Part shown: one piece after another, positions 48,441 to 57,747 of the stretch
How the letters are laid out: each line of letters starts with the position of its first letter
How positions within the stretch are numbered: the first letter of the stretch is position 1
From: Pseudomonas sp. Bc-h
GTDB taxonomy: Bacteria; Pseudomonadota; Gammaproteobacteria; Pseudomonadales; Pseudomonadaceae
DNA length: 64,000 nt
Assembly (NCBI RefSeq): GCF_002080045.1
Contig: NZ_MUIN01000001.1
Location: forward strand, 1 to 64,000
Reading direction: 5' to 3'
The notes under the pieces: generated by a model
Told to the model about the DNA's origin: nothing
Seen by the model: the letters and a program-made list of their open reading frames with translations, nothing else
The model's database searches: none
Translations under genes and position numbers: made by a program

Positions 48441-48496
48441 AGACCTTGGCGCCCGGCTATATCGGTCGGGCGCAAGAACAGTTGGGAGTTTCACCC

Positions 48497-49639
48497 ATGG
48501 CAGTTGCCTCCGGCGCCTACAAAAAAGCCCTTGAGGGTGGTCAGCAACCTAAACAGGTGCTGGTCAAAATCGATCGGGTCACGAAAAAGTTCGATGAGAC
48601 GGTTGCTGTGGACGATGTGTCTCTGCAGATCAACAAGGGCGAAATCTTCGCCTTGCTTGGCGGTTCTGGCTCAGGGAAGTCCACGCTGCTGCGCATGCTC
48701 GCCGGTTTCGAGCGACCGACCGAGGGCCGCATTTTCCTCGACGGCGTCGACATCACTGATATGCCGCCGTACGAGCGTCCAATCAACATGATGTTCCAGT
48801 CTTACGCGCTGTTCCCGCACATGACCGTGGCGCAGAACATCGCTTTCGGTCTGCAGCAGGACAAGCTGCCAAAGGCCGAGGTCGACGCCCGTGTGGCCGA
48901 GATGCTCAAGCTGGTGCAGATGACCCAGTACGCCAAACGCAAGCCGCACCAATTGTCTGGCGGTCAGCGTCAGCGTGTTGCACTCGCGCGTTCGCTGGCC
49001 AAGAAGCCGAAACTGCTGTTGCTCGACGAACCGATGGGCGCACTGGACAAGAAGCTGCGTTCGCAGATGCAACTGGAGCTGGTGGAGATCATCGAGCGCG
49101 TCGGCGTGACCTGCGTGATGGTGACCCACGACCAGGAAGAGGCCATGACCATGGCCCAGCGCATCGCGATCATGCACCTGGGCTGGATCGCCCAGATCGG
49201 CAGCCCGGTCGACATCTACGAAACGCCTACAAGCCGTCTGGTCTGTGAGTTCATCGGCAACGTCAACCTGTTCGACGGTGAGGTGATCGAGGACATGGAA
49301 GGCCACGCGCTGATCCGCAGCCCGGAGCTTGAGCGCAATATCTATGTCGGCCACGGCGTCAGTACCTCGGTGGAAGACAAGCACATCACCTACGCCATTC
49401 GCCCGGAAAAACTGCTCATCACCACCGAGCAGCCGACCGTCGAGTACAACTGGTCGCGCGGCAAGGTCCACGACATTGCCTACCTGGGCGGGCACTCGGT
49501 GTTCTACGTGCAACTGGCGTGCGGAAAGCTGGTTCAGTCGTTCGTCGCCAACGCCGAACGCCGTGGCGCGCGGCCGACCTGGGATGACGAAGTGTTCGTC
49601 TGGTGGGAAGACGACAGCGGCGTGGTACTGCGGTCATGA
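48497..49639 (+). CDS. spuF: Polyamine ABC transporter ATPase SpuF
   Basis: A 380-residue PotG-like ATPase started at the ATG at 48497 (GGGAG upstream). Walker A is GGSGSGKST, signature LSGGQRQRVALARSL, Walker B LLLLDEPMGALDK. The C-terminal 120 residues form the TOBE-type regulatory domain (ITYAIRPEKLLITTEQPTVE). It energises SpuG/SpuH. It overlaps spuG by 4 bp. Confidence 0.94.
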   Translation: MAVASGAYKKALEGGQQPKQVLVKIDRVTKKFDETVAVDDVSLQINKGEIFALLGGSGSGKSTLLRMLAGFERPTEGRIFLDGVDITDMPPYERPINMMFQSYALFPHMTVAQNIAFGLQQDKLPKAEVDARVAEMLKLVQMTQYAKRKPHQLSGGQRQRVALARSLAKKPKLLLLDEPMGALDKKLRSQMQLELVEIIERVGVTCVMVTHDQEEAMTMAQRIAIMHLGWIAQIGSPVDIYETPTSRLVCEFIGNVNLFDGEVIEDMEGHALIRSPELERNIYVGHGVSTSVEDKHITYAIRPEKLLITTEQPTVEYNWSRGKVHDIAYLGGHSVFYVQLACGKLVQSFVANAERRGARPTWDDEVFVWWEDDSGVVLRS

Positions 49640-50556
49640 AAATGCGAAAGATCAAACGAGCGCTCAATCGAATAACGCCCAATGGCCGTCAGGCGGTCAT
49701 CGGGGTTCCGTTCCTCTGGCTGTTCCTGTTCTTCGCGCTGCCATTTCTGATCGTCATCAAGATCAGCTTTGCGGAAGCCGACGTCGCGATTCCGCCGTAC
49801 ACCGAGATCTTTTCTTACGCCGAGCAAAAGCTCGACATCGTGCTCAACTTCGCCAACTACGCATTGCTGACCGGCGACGATCTGTACATCTCAGCGTACC
49901 TGGGTTCGTTGAAGATGGCCTTCTTCAGCACCTTGCTGTGTCTGCTGATCGGCTATCCGATGGCCTACGGCATCTCCATCGCCCGCAAGGAAATGCAGAC
50001 GGTGCTGTTGCTGCTGATCATGATGCCGACCTGGACCGCGATCCTGATCCGCGTGTATGCGTGGATGGGCATTCTCAGCAACAACGGTCTGCTCAACGCT
50101 TTCCTGATGTGGCTGGGCGTGATCAGCGAGCCGTTGCAGATCCTCAACACGAACCTTGCGGTGTACATCGGCGTCGTTTATTCGTACCTGCCGTTCATGA
50201 TTCTGCCGCTGTACGCCAACCTGGTGAAACACGATCAGAGCTTGCTGGAGGCAGCGTCGGACCTGGGTTCAAGCACCTTCAACAGCTTCTGGAAAATTAC
50301 CGTCCCACTGTCCAAGAACGGCATTATTGCTGGCTGCATGCTGGTGTTCATTCCGGTGGTGGGCGAGTTCGTCATCCCTGAGCTGCTCGGTGGTCCCGAG
50401 ACGCTGATGATCGGTAAAGTCCTGTGGCAAGAGTTCTTCAACAACCGCGACTGGCCGGTAGCGTCCGCGCTGGCGGTGGTGATGCTGTTGATCCTCATCG
50501 TGCCGATCATTCTGTTCAACCGTAGCCAGGCCAAAGAACTGGAGGGCAAGGCATGA
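49636..50556 (+). CDS. spuG: Polyamine ABC transporter permease SpuG
   Basis: A 306-residue PotH-like permease. The ATG overlaps the spuF stop. Six membrane segments follow the basic head; the EAA loop is LLEAASDLGSSTFNSFWKIT. It pairs with SpuH. The stop overlaps the spuH start (ATGA). Confidence 0.93.
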   Translation: MKMRKIKRALNRITPNGRQAVIGVPFLWLFLFFALPFLIVIKISFAEADVAIPPYTEIFSYAEQKLDIVLNFANYALLTGDDLYISAYLGSLKMAFFSTLLCLLIGYPMAYGISIARKEMQTVLLLLIMMPTWTAILIRVYAWMGILSNNGLLNAFLMWLGVISEPLQILNTNLAVYIGVVYSYLPFMILPLYANLVKHDQSLLEAASDLGSSTFNSFWKITVPLSKNGIIAGCMLVFIPVVGEFVIPELLGGPETLMIGKVLWQEFFNNRDWPVASALAVVMLLILIVPIILFNRSQAKELEGKA

Positions 50557-51443
50557 GAAGCTTCCGATTCTCGAACCTGATGTTGGTACTGGGCCTGATC
50601 TTCATCTATGCGCCCATGGTCATCCTCGTGATCTACTCGTTCAACGCCTCCAAGCTGGTAACGGTCTGGGGCGGCTGGTCGGTCAAGTGGTACGTCGGCC
50701 TGCTCGACAACACCCAACTGATGAGCGCGGTGGCGCGCTCGCTGGAAATCGCCCTCTACACCTCGGTCGCCGCTGTTGCGCTGGGGACCATGGCGGCGTT
50801 CGTGCTGACGCGCATCACCCGCTTCAAGGGCAAGACCTTCTTCGGTGGCCTGGTCACCGCGCCTCTGGTCATGCCCGAGGTGATCACCGGTCTGTCGCTG
50901 TTGCTGTTGTTCGTGGCAATGGCTCAGTTGATCGGCTGGCCACAGGAGCGCGGCATCGTCACCATCTGGATCGCGCACACCACATTCTGTGCGGCATATG
51001 TAGCGGTGGTGGTGTCGGCGCGTCTGCGTGAACTGGACATGTCTATCGAAGAAGCGGCCATGGATCTGGGGGCACGGCCGTGGAAGGTGTTCTTCCTGAT
51101 CACCATCCCGATGATCGCGCCGTCACTGGCGGCGGGCGCGATGATGTCCTTCGCGCTGTCGCTGGACGACCTGGTACTGGCGAGTTTCGTCTCCGGCCCT
51201 GGCTCTACGACCCTGCCGATGGAAGTGTTCTCGGCGGTGCGTCTGGGCGTGAAACCTGAAATCAACGCCATTGCCAGCCTGATTCTGCTGGCGGTTTCGA
51301 TCGCGACATTCCTGGTGTGGTTCTTCAGCCGTCGCGCCGAGAACAACCGCAAGCGTGCGATTCAGCAGGCGATCGAAGAGGCTGCGGCAGATGGCTGGAA
51401 ACAGCCGGACGTACGTCGTGCTCAGGTGGTTGAGCCGGTTTGA
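50553..51443 (+). CDS. spuH: Polyamine ABC transporter permease SpuH
   Basis: A 296-residue PotI-like permease with six segments. EAA loop: IEEAAMDLGARPWKVFFLIT. The C-terminus is charged (RRAENNRKRAIQQAIEE). Last gene of the importer; followed by a palindromic repeat. Confidence 0.93.
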   Translation: MRSFRFSNLMLVLGLIFIYAPMVILVIYSFNASKLVTVWGGWSVKWYVGLLDNTQLMSAVARSLEIALYTSVAAVALGTMAAFVLTRITRFKGKTFFGGLVTAPLVMPEVITGLSLLLLFVAMAQLIGWPQERGIVTIWIAHTTFCAAYVAVVVSARLRELDMSIEEAAMDLGARPWKVFFLITIPMIAPSLAAGAMMSFALSLDDLVLASFVSGPGSTTLPMEVFSAVRLGVKPEINAIASLILLAVSIATFLVWFFSRRAENNRKRAIQQAIEEAAADGWKQPDVRRAQVVEPV

Positions 51444-51468
51444 TTTGATCCTTTGAACACGCACTGAA

Positions 51469-51493
51469 CATTCCCACGCTCCGCGTGGGAATG
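51469..51493. repeat. Short palindromic repeat after spuH
   Basis: CATTCCCACGC and GCGTGGGAATG flank TCC. This is a common Pseudomonas intergenic palindrome. It may also work as a bidirectional transcript end between the convergent spuH and acylase genes. Confidence 0.65.
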
Positions 51494-51509
51494 ATCAAGC
51501 AAGCCTTGA

Positions 51510-53909
51510 TCAGTGAGCTGGCACCAGCCTCAACACGTCCTTGCTGTTCCCCGCCACATCCCCCTCGCTGAACCGCTCCGGCGTGTACTGCCCGCTGACA
51601 TAGGCCTTGGCCTGATCGGCGTAGTGTTTGTCGAACAACACCCCACTTTGCCCGACCGGATTGATCCCCAGCGCATGTGCAGGATCGGCGAAGTCGATCA
51701 GCCGGCGCGTCGACGGGCCATAGGTCACAGGCCATGGAGCGGTGGTAATGCTCGCCGACAGATTATTCGGCACCTCGTGGGTGCCCGGCGCGGCAAACGG
51801 GCCGACATTGAACAGCATATCCAGCGGCGGCTGACGGCCCAGCGGATGCTCGTGAGTCAGCGTATGCGCCTTGCCCCAGGCCCACTCGTCTGGATTCACT
51901 CCGTATAACGACTTCAAGTGCGAAATCGCCGCATGCCAGGCGACCTTCACGGTGTTATCGCGGCTCTCCGGCTCCGGGGAGTTGCGATTGTTCCACCACG
52001 GTGAATTCGCGTCCGCCGCCAGGCGCGGCAAGGCCATGTCGATGACCCGCGTCGATAGCAGCGTTGCGAACAAGCCGTCGCCCAGCTCATCCCGGAAAGT
52101 CTGGTCGCAGAGGTGGTAGATGAACTGGTTGAACAGCGTCGCGCCGACTGAATCCACCGGGTAGTCGCCTTTCCATTTGGCAAGGCGCTCGATCAGATCA
52201 TGCTCCTCGGGGTCACTGATCACTCGGCGCAACTCGGGAATCAAAGGTTTGAGAATCTGAGCGGCATAGTCGGTCTGCGTGCCCAACTGCAACGCCTGGC
52301 TGTTCTCCAGGTTCCACTTCACAGAATCGTCGCTCAATTGCTTGTTCAGCCGGCGACCACGTTCGGCGAGGTTGTAGTAGCCCGGAATTTCCATCCCGGT
52401 TGGCGACACTGGCTGGAAGTTGGCCGAGACGATGTACCCGCGTGCCGGGTTCTCCTCCTGGGGGTTGGCGCTGAAGGGGTAGAAACCGTTCTTGTCAGCC
52501 TGATCGGTACTGCCTTCGAGCAGAAAAGTCGGGTTCACGCCCGCCGGACGCTTGGGCAACTGCGCAGCTGCCCACCAGCCGATGTCGCCCTTGGCATTGG
52601 CGTAGACCACGTTCAAACCGGGGGACTGAATCTTCTCGGCGGCGCTGCGCATCTTTTCCAGCGTATCGGCGCGGTTGGCCTCATAGAAACCCTGCAGAAT
52701 CGGGTTCTCTGACTCAAGGAACGACCACCACATGGCGACCGGCGTATCAGCGTGATCCTGAATGCCGCTGGCACTCAGCACGTCATTGACGATCGGGCCG
52801 TGGGGCGACTGGCGCAAGGTGAAGGTGATCGGTGATTCGCCTTTGACCTTGATCTGCTCGGGGCGTGACGTGATGTCTGACCAAGCGCCGTGGTACCAGA
52901 CCTGATTGGGGTTGTCGGGGTTGACCTTCTCGGCGATCAGATCGACGTCGTCGTTCTGGAACATGGTCAGGCTCCAGCCGAAATCCATGTTATGGCCGAG
53001 CAGAGCGAACGGGTTGAGTGCCTGAAAGTGGCCATACAGCTCGAAACCGGGTGCCGACAGCTGCGCCTCGTACCAGACCGCAGGCACCGAGAACCGGATG
53101 TGCGGGTCGCCTGCCAGCAAGGGTTTGCCGCTTTGCGTGCGACTGCCCGACACCGCCCACGCATTGCTGCCCTCGAACTGAGGCAGACCCGCGTCTTCCA
53201 GCGCCTGCTGGCTGAGCTGTGCCAGATCGCTCAGGCCTTTCCAGTCCTTGCTGCTCAGCGCGGGCGTTTGCCCCAGTGCGCCTTGTGGCTGCCAATCGAG
53301 GTCGAAAACTTTCAGGTACTCCGGCCCCAGTTGGTCGCGTACGTACGTCAGCAGAGGTTCGGTACGAAACGCAGCGGCGAAGCTGTAAGCCAGATAGCCG
53401 CCAATGCTGAGGGTGTCTTCAGCGGTGAACGGGCGTTTGTCGATCCCCAGCACGTCAAACTCGACGGGCTTGGGGTGAGTGGCCTGAAACTGGTTCACGC
53501 CGTCCAAATAGGCTTGCAGGGCTTTCCAGGCGGGGGTGTTCTTGTCCTGCCGGGCGACGTACTCGTCGGCATGCTCGCGAATGCGCAGGCTGCGGAACAG
53601 CTTGTCGGTCGTCACCAGCTTGGGCCCAAGGACTTCAGCCAGCTCCCCACGCGCCAGTCTGCGCAGGATCTCCATCTGGAACAGCCGATCCTGAGCGTGC
53701 ACGTAGCCGAGGGCGCGATACAGGTCGTCCTGATTCCCGGCCTTTATATGCGGCACGCCACGCTCGTCGTAACGCACGCTAACCGGGGCCTTGAGGCTGT
53801 TCAGGGCCAGTTCGCCGCTGCGCACAGGCTGCTTGCTGTGGATATACCAGGCACCGCCGCCAGCGATCAGAACGACCAGCACAGCGGTGACCCAAAGGCT
53901 GCGTTTCAT
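51510..53909 (-). CDS. hacB: Penicillin acylase-family Ntn hydrolase (HacB-like acyl-homoserine lactone acylase)
   Basis: A 799-residue protein with an N-terminal membrane/signal segment (VTAVLVVLIAGGGAWYI). VRYDERGVPHIKAGNQDDLYRALGYVHAQDRL is the family alpha-chain start. The self-processing site is FEGSNAWAVSG, with Ser 248 as the new beta-chain N-terminus and nucleophile. LLAGDPHIRFSVPAVWYEA and NMDFGWSLTMFQND follow. Chains would be about 225 and 552 residues. In P. aeruginosa HacB (PA0305) lies directly after spuH, as here, and degrades acyl-homoserine lactones. Other amide substrates are possible. Confidence 0.88.
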   Translation of the reverse strand: MKRSLWVTAVLVVLIAGGGAWYIHSKQPVRSGELALNSLKAPVSVRYDERGVPHIKAGNQDDLYRALGYVHAQDRLFQMEILRRLARGELAEVLGPKLVTTDKLFRSLRIREHADEYVARQDKNTPAWKALQAYLDGVNQFQATHPKPVEFDVLGIDKRPFTAEDTLSIGGYLAYSFAAAFRTEPLLTYVRDQLGPEYLKVFDLDWQPQGALGQTPALSSKDWKGLSDLAQLSQQALEDAGLPQFEGSNAWAVSGSRTQSGKPLLAGDPHIRFSVPAVWYEAQLSAPGFELYGHFQALNPFALLGHNMDFGWSLTMFQNDDVDLIAEKVNPDNPNQVWYHGAWSDITSRPEQIKVKGESPITFTLRQSPHGPIVNDVLSASGIQDHADTPVAMWWSFLESENPILQGFYEANRADTLEKMRSAAEKIQSPGLNVVYANAKGDIGWWAAAQLPKRPAGVNPTFLLEGSTDQADKNGFYPFSANPQEENPARGYIVSANFQPVSPTGMEIPGYYNLAERGRRLNKQLSDDSVKWNLENSQALQLGTQTDYAAQILKPLIPELRRVISDPEEHDLIERLAKWKGDYPVDSVGATLFNQFIYHLCDQTFRDELGDGLFATLLSTRVIDMALPRLAADANSPWWNNRNSPEPESRDNTVKVAWHAAISHLKSLYGVNPDEWAWGKAHTLTHEHPLGRQPPLDMLFNVGPFAAPGTHEVPNNLSASITTAPWPVTYGPSTRRLIDFADPAHALGINPVGQSGVLFDKHYADQAKAYVSGQYTPERFSEGDVAGNSKDVLRLVPAH

Positions 53910-54061
53910 CCAGAGGGGCTCGGAAGATAATTGAGAAGTCCGAAAGGCTACAGATTTGTCCTGAGGCTGGGTAGCTGGCTGTTTGATCCGGCAGCAGGTT
54001 CGAAGTCGTGCCAGTGGGATATTGCGTTAAGCTCAACCTCAGGTCATCCGGAGCCTTGAAC

Positions 54062-54976
54062 ATGCGAATTCAATCCCGCAGCCTTGCGCTATTGCTGATG
54101 CTTTTATGCACGCAAGCGATGGCTTTCACCGGCCCCAAGCCCGGCGACATCATCGAAGTCACCCTTGAGCAGGTCCATCCGACCCAGGCGGTAATCGGCT
54201 TTGATCAGGTGTATTACAAGCTCGAGCGCTTCGCCAAGGATCGCCAGAAGCTGTTCGATGAGATCTGCGAAAGCAACGGTCAGGACGAGGCCAGACCGAT
54301 CAGTGACAGCGCCGACCCGCTAAAGCCGGAAACCTTCAGCTGCAAGGACGAGGCAAACGCGCATCCGCAAGAGATGAAAACGGTGGTAGTCGGCCCGGGC
54401 GGCCAGTTCTACCTCACGGACGGCCATCACACCTTCACCACGTTGTGGGAGCAGCCAGGCGCGGGACCGCAGATGAAGATGAAGGTGCGCATCACCGATG
54501 ACTTCAGCGACAGCGCTGACCTGCCGACCTTCTGGGCGCGCATGGAGAAGGCGCACAAGGTCTGGCTCAAGGACGGCAACGGGCAGGGGCTCTCGCCCGA
54601 GCAATTGCCCGCCCATGTCGGCTTGAAGTCGATGCAGAACGACATCCTGCGCAGCATCGTCTATTTCGTTCGAGGCGCGGCCTACGACAAACCCAAGGCT
54701 GGGGATGTGTCACCGGAGTTTCTTGAGTTTTACTGGGCGGACTGGCTGCGTGACCGGCTGAAATTAGCGGATTTCAACCTAAGTGAGCGCAGCGGTTATC
54801 ACCAGGCGCTGCAGGCGGCGAGCGAGTTGATGGTCAAGTCACCGTCGAGCAAAGCGATTGGCGGCGGCATGACGGCGAAACAGCTGGGCGGTTTCAAATC
54901 GGTCAAACGCAAGACCCTCACCAAGACCGCGAGCGAGAAGCTGCCGTACGTGATCGATTACAAGGACACCCATTAG
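54062..54976 (+). CDS. Exported protein with a ParB/Srx-like nuclease-fold domain
   Basis: A 304-residue protein started at the ATG at 54062. An N-terminal signal peptide (QSRSLALLLMLLCTQAMA) shows it is exported. ParB-like features are the opening GDIIEVTLEQVHPTQAVIGFDQ and GGQFYLTDGHHTFTTLWEQ, the counterpart of the ParB GxHR box. The C-terminal half is helical and ends with VKRKTLTKTASEKLPYVIDY. Plasmid-partition ParB proteins are cytoplasmic, so this family does something else in the periplasm, perhaps nucleotide or DNA related. It is a single gene, divergent from hacB by 152 bp. Confidence 0.75.
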   Translation: MRIQSRSLALLLMLLCTQAMAFTGPKPGDIIEVTLEQVHPTQAVIGFDQVYYKLERFAKDRQKLFDEICESNGQDEARPISDSADPLKPETFSCKDEANAHPQEMKTVVVGPGGQFYLTDGHHTFTTLWEQPGAGPQMKMKVRITDDFSDSADLPTFWARMEKAHKVWLKDGNGQGLSPEQLPAHVGLKSMQNDILRSIVYFVRGAAYDKPKAGDVSPEFLEFYWADWLRDRLKLADFNLSERSGYHQALQAASELMVKSPSSKAIGGGMTAKQLGGFKSVKRKTLTKTASEKLPYVIDYKDTH

Positions 54977-54991
54977 TCATCTTGAACATCA

Positions 54992-55073
54992 GTAGCAGTC
55001 CGGCTTGCCGGCGGTGGCGTCCCACATATCGCGACCGCCGGCAAACGGAGCGCCGCCCGGACTGACTGCTACA
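54992..55073. repeat. REP doublet with a degenerate right half
   Basis: GTCCGGCTTGCCGGCGGTGG at the left and CGACCGCCGGCAAACGGAG then GACTGACTGCTAC at the right. Same family as the 17.4-kb copy. Confidence 0.7.
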
Positions 55074-55083
55074 GCAATTGGTC

Positions 55084-55665
55084 TCACGGAGCCCACGAGC
55101 AATAACAACCGACAGCCATCGTATGTGTTGCGCTGACCGGCCGGTCGGCCTTGAGCGCCAGCAGGATGGGCTCGATGAAGCTGTTCTGTGAGTTGCACAC
55201 CAGCCCTTCGCTGTAAGGCCCGAAATACGCGAGGTTGCCCTGACGATCCCAGATCGCCACAGCGGGGCTTGAGGTGATTTTGTCGGCACCCGGCAGGCTG
55301 TCCAAGGGCCTGATTGCACTCAGCGTAGAGGGCAGCTGTCCCTGGGTACCGGATTTGCGCACAGCGTAGAAATCCACGCCGCTGGCGCCCGCAAAATGCT
55401 CCACCAGTTCGGTCAGGTGTTGCTGATTACCGACGTTGCAGGGGCAGGCGGGGTCCCAGAAGTGCACGACCCGGATACGCCCCGGCCCCGCGAGTTCTGC
55501 CGGGAGGTTCAGCACGTCACCTGCAAACAGCGCGGTTTTGTCACTGAACGCGCGGACGTATCGCCCCTCAAACCACCGATAGCCAGCCCATAACCCGGCC
55601 GCGCAGATGAGCAAGGCCAGCGCAATGAAAAACGTGCTTCCTGGAGTTCGTGAACGAGCGGTCAT
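55084..55665 (-). CDS. Membrane-anchored thioredoxin-fold protein (DUF6436-like)
   Basis: A 193-residue protein started at the ATG at 55665; a further upstream ATG lacks a better site. One membrane segment (TFFIALALLICAAGLWAGYRWF) is followed by a periplasmic thioredoxin-like domain: VHFWDPACPCNVGNQQHL with a CPC motif instead of CXXC, SSPAVAIWDRQGNLAYFGP in place of the cis-Pro loop, and a C-terminal CYC. An unusual redox centre is likely. Function and partner unknown. Confidence 0.7.
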   Translation of the reverse strand: MTARSRTPGSTFFIALALLICAAGLWAGYRWFEGRYVRAFSDKTALFAGDVLNLPAELAGPGRIRVVHFWDPACPCNVGNQQHLTELVEHFAGASGVDFYAVRKSGTQGQLPSTLSAIRPLDSLPGADKITSSPAVAIWDRQGNLAYFGPYSEGLVCNSQNSFIEPILLALKADRPVSATHTMAVGCYCSWAP

Positions 55666-55767
55666 GGGGTGGCTTCGATTTGGGTGACGTAGCTTGCCAC
55701 GCCTGAGAGGACAGAAGAAACTCACAGGCAGTCGTCACTTTTTGTTTGCTGTTTTTCTTGAGCTGGA

Positions 55768-56715
55768 ATGCCGATGTCCAACACGTTCGACCCGGATCAC
55801 CTGAGAGCCGGGCTACAACCGCTCAATGCCCGGCTGGCGCCGTCCGACGAAGCCCGGGCCTACCAGCGTTTCTACAATCTTGTGGGGCTGGGCCGCGAAG
55901 GGCGGGTCGGCAGCCAACTGGGGCGTTTCGAGATTGGCGGCTATGAGATCGTCACTCAACTCTGGATGCCCGAGCAGCCTGTGGCGACGCTGGTGCTGGT
56001 CCACGGGTTCTATGACCACATGGGGCTGTATCGGCATGTCATCGAGTGGGCGCTGGAGCTCGGATTCGCGGTGATTTCCTGCGACCTTCCGGGGCATGGC
56101 CTGTCCAGCGGGACGCGGGCAAGCATTACCGACTTTTCTGAGTATCAGGTGGTGCTCGACCGGTTGTTCGTCGAAGCCGAAATGCTTCAATTGCCCAAAC
56201 CCTGGCACCTGTGTGGTCAGAGTACGGGCGGTGCCATCGTCATCGATCACTTGCTCAATCATGGCGATGAAAGCCCGGCGCAAGGGCAGTCCATTCTCCT
56301 CGCGCCTTTAGTGCGGCCCCGTGGCTGGGCGTGGTCCAAGGTCAGCTATTACCTGCTGCGGGCGTTCGTCAAAGGCATAGATCGGCGTTTCAGCGAAAAC
56401 TCCAACGCCCCCGCGTTTCTGCCCTTTCTGATGGCCGACCCGCTGCAGCCGCGGCGTTTACCCACGGTCTGGGTAGGTGCGCTGGCGAAGTGGATCGAGC
56501 GAATCGAGAACGCCCCTCGTAGCCCGCGCAGCCCTTTGATCGTGCAGGGCGAGTCTGACATGACCGTGGACTGGAGCCACAATCTGGCGGTGCTCAACGA
56601 CAAGTTCGACCACCCGCAGATCTTCATGCTGCACGAAGCGCGACATCATCTGGCGAATGAACTGCCGGAATTGCGCGAACGATTTTTCGGGTTTTTGACG
56701 CAGCGGATGGGGTGA
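55768..56715 (+). CDS. Alpha/beta hydrolase (monoacylglycerol lipase-like)
   Basis: A 315-residue cytoplasmic hydrolase of the Hydrolase_4 type. The catalytic triad appears as Ser in LCGQSTGGAIVIDHL, Asp in VQGESDMTVDWSHN and His in EARHHLANELPE. TLVLVHGFYDHMGLYRHVIE and CDLPGHGLSSGTRASI carry the oxyanion hole and typical lysophospholipase context. A second ATG at 55774 is possible. Substrates are probably glycerides or lysophospholipids. Confidence 0.85.
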   Translation: MPMSNTFDPDHLRAGLQPLNARLAPSDEARAYQRFYNLVGLGREGRVGSQLGRFEIGGYEIVTQLWMPEQPVATLVLVHGFYDHMGLYRHVIEWALELGFAVISCDLPGHGLSSGTRASITDFSEYQVVLDRLFVEAEMLQLPKPWHLCGQSTGGAIVIDHLLNHGDESPAQGQSILLAPLVRPRGWAWSKVSYYLLRAFVKGIDRRFSENSNAPAFLPFLMADPLQPRRLPTVWVGALAKWIERIENAPRSPRSPLIVQGESDMTVDWSHNLAVLNDKFDHPQIFMLHEARHHLANELPELRERFFGFLTQRMG

Positions 56716-56722
56716 TGTTTCC

Positions 56723-56791
56723 GGTAGCGGTCCGGCTTGCCGGGAAGTGGCGATTTCGATGACGCCACCGCCGGCAAGCCGAACTGATACA
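56723..56791. repeat. REP doublet
   Basis: GGTCCGGCTTGCCGGGAAGT at the left and GCCACCGCCGGCAAGCCGAA at the right, with a short loop. Between two convergent genes. Confidence 0.75.
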
Positions 56792-56820
56792 CGAGTAGGG
56801 GCAATCTGGGAGGCTGTGGG

Positions 56821-57561
56821 TTATTTCAGACTCTGCCCAACCGCCAGCCCCGCACGAATCGCCGCCAGCGCAGCCTGGTAATAGGCCTTGCCTTCGCTGG
56901 ATTCAGCAAAGGTCGAGAATTCTTCCAGCTCCGAGTCGGTCAAGTCGCGGTAGACGTACAGCAGCGTGTTGTTCATGTCGTTGCTGATCTGGCCCATCAG
57001 GCGCTGGCGCTGGCCATCGAGCATGGCCTGAGTCGTGCCGCCGCCCATCAATCCCGGAATCATCGAACTGAGGCTGTCGGCGGCCACGCCTGCAATGGCA
57101 AGGCTCACTTCGGCGCCAGCTTCCTTGGCAGGCAGCGCGTTGGCGAGGTGGCCGATCATAAGCAGGCGATCGTCGCTGACCTGCATCTTCGGCAAACCTT
57201 GGGCGTTCTTTGCGAGTTGATCGGGGCGGGTAGCCGTCAGTTCTGCATTGACGATCTTGCGGCCCAGTGGCGACTGGAAGAATTGCAGCGCGGGGGTCGG
57301 GTCCTGCAATGTCTGTCGTAATTTCTGCTCTGCGCGCTGATCCATGGCTTGCGGGGCGAAGCGCTGATTGCTGTTGCTGACCAGAGCGTCGAAGACGGCG
57401 GGTGGCAGGCTGTTCTTGTAGCGCTGTTGTGCAGCTTTGAGAGCGTCGTTGAAATGCGCACGTTGTTCTGGCCAGCCGGCGACCTTGTACAGCTGGTCGT
57501 GGCCGTCTGCCCAGGCGGGCATGGTGCAGAACATCAACATCAGGAAAAACAGACGGCGCAT
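56821..57561 (-). CDS. DUF2059 family periplasmic protein
   Basis: A 246-residue protein started at the ATG at 57561 (AGGAG upstream), with a signal peptide (RRLFFLMLMFCTMPAWA). It is mostly helical. DLTDSELEEFSTFAESSEGKAYYQ is the DUF2059 core with the aromatic doublet, and QFFQSPLGRKIVNAEL is the corresponding N-terminal half. Function of this family is unknown. Confidence 0.85.
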   Translation of the reverse strand: MRRLFFLMLMFCTMPAWADGHDQLYKVAGWPEQRAHFNDALKAAQQRYKNSLPPAVFDALVSNSNQRFAPQAMDQRAEQKLRQTLQDPTPALQFFQSPLGRKIVNAELTATRPDQLAKNAQGLPKMQVSDDRLLMIGHLANALPAKEAGAEVSLAIAGVAADSLSSMIPGLMGGGTTQAMLDGQRQRLMGQISNDMNNTLLYVYRDLTDSELEEFSTFAESSEGKAYYQAALAAIRAGLAVGQSLK

Positions 57562-57747
57562 TAGAGACTCCTGTCGGCAGGCCGCTATTCTCGGCGGGGC
57601 GGCGGGGATTTGTCGAGTTAACAGTTGCCAGACCCCGCGAAAATCCATGGGTTCGGCGGTATTTCGTATAAATCGGTCGCGGCTGTTTAAACCCCGAAAA
57701 ATAAACTTTCGCCAGCAGACCGCGGGCTCTGTTGGATTGATCGGCGT

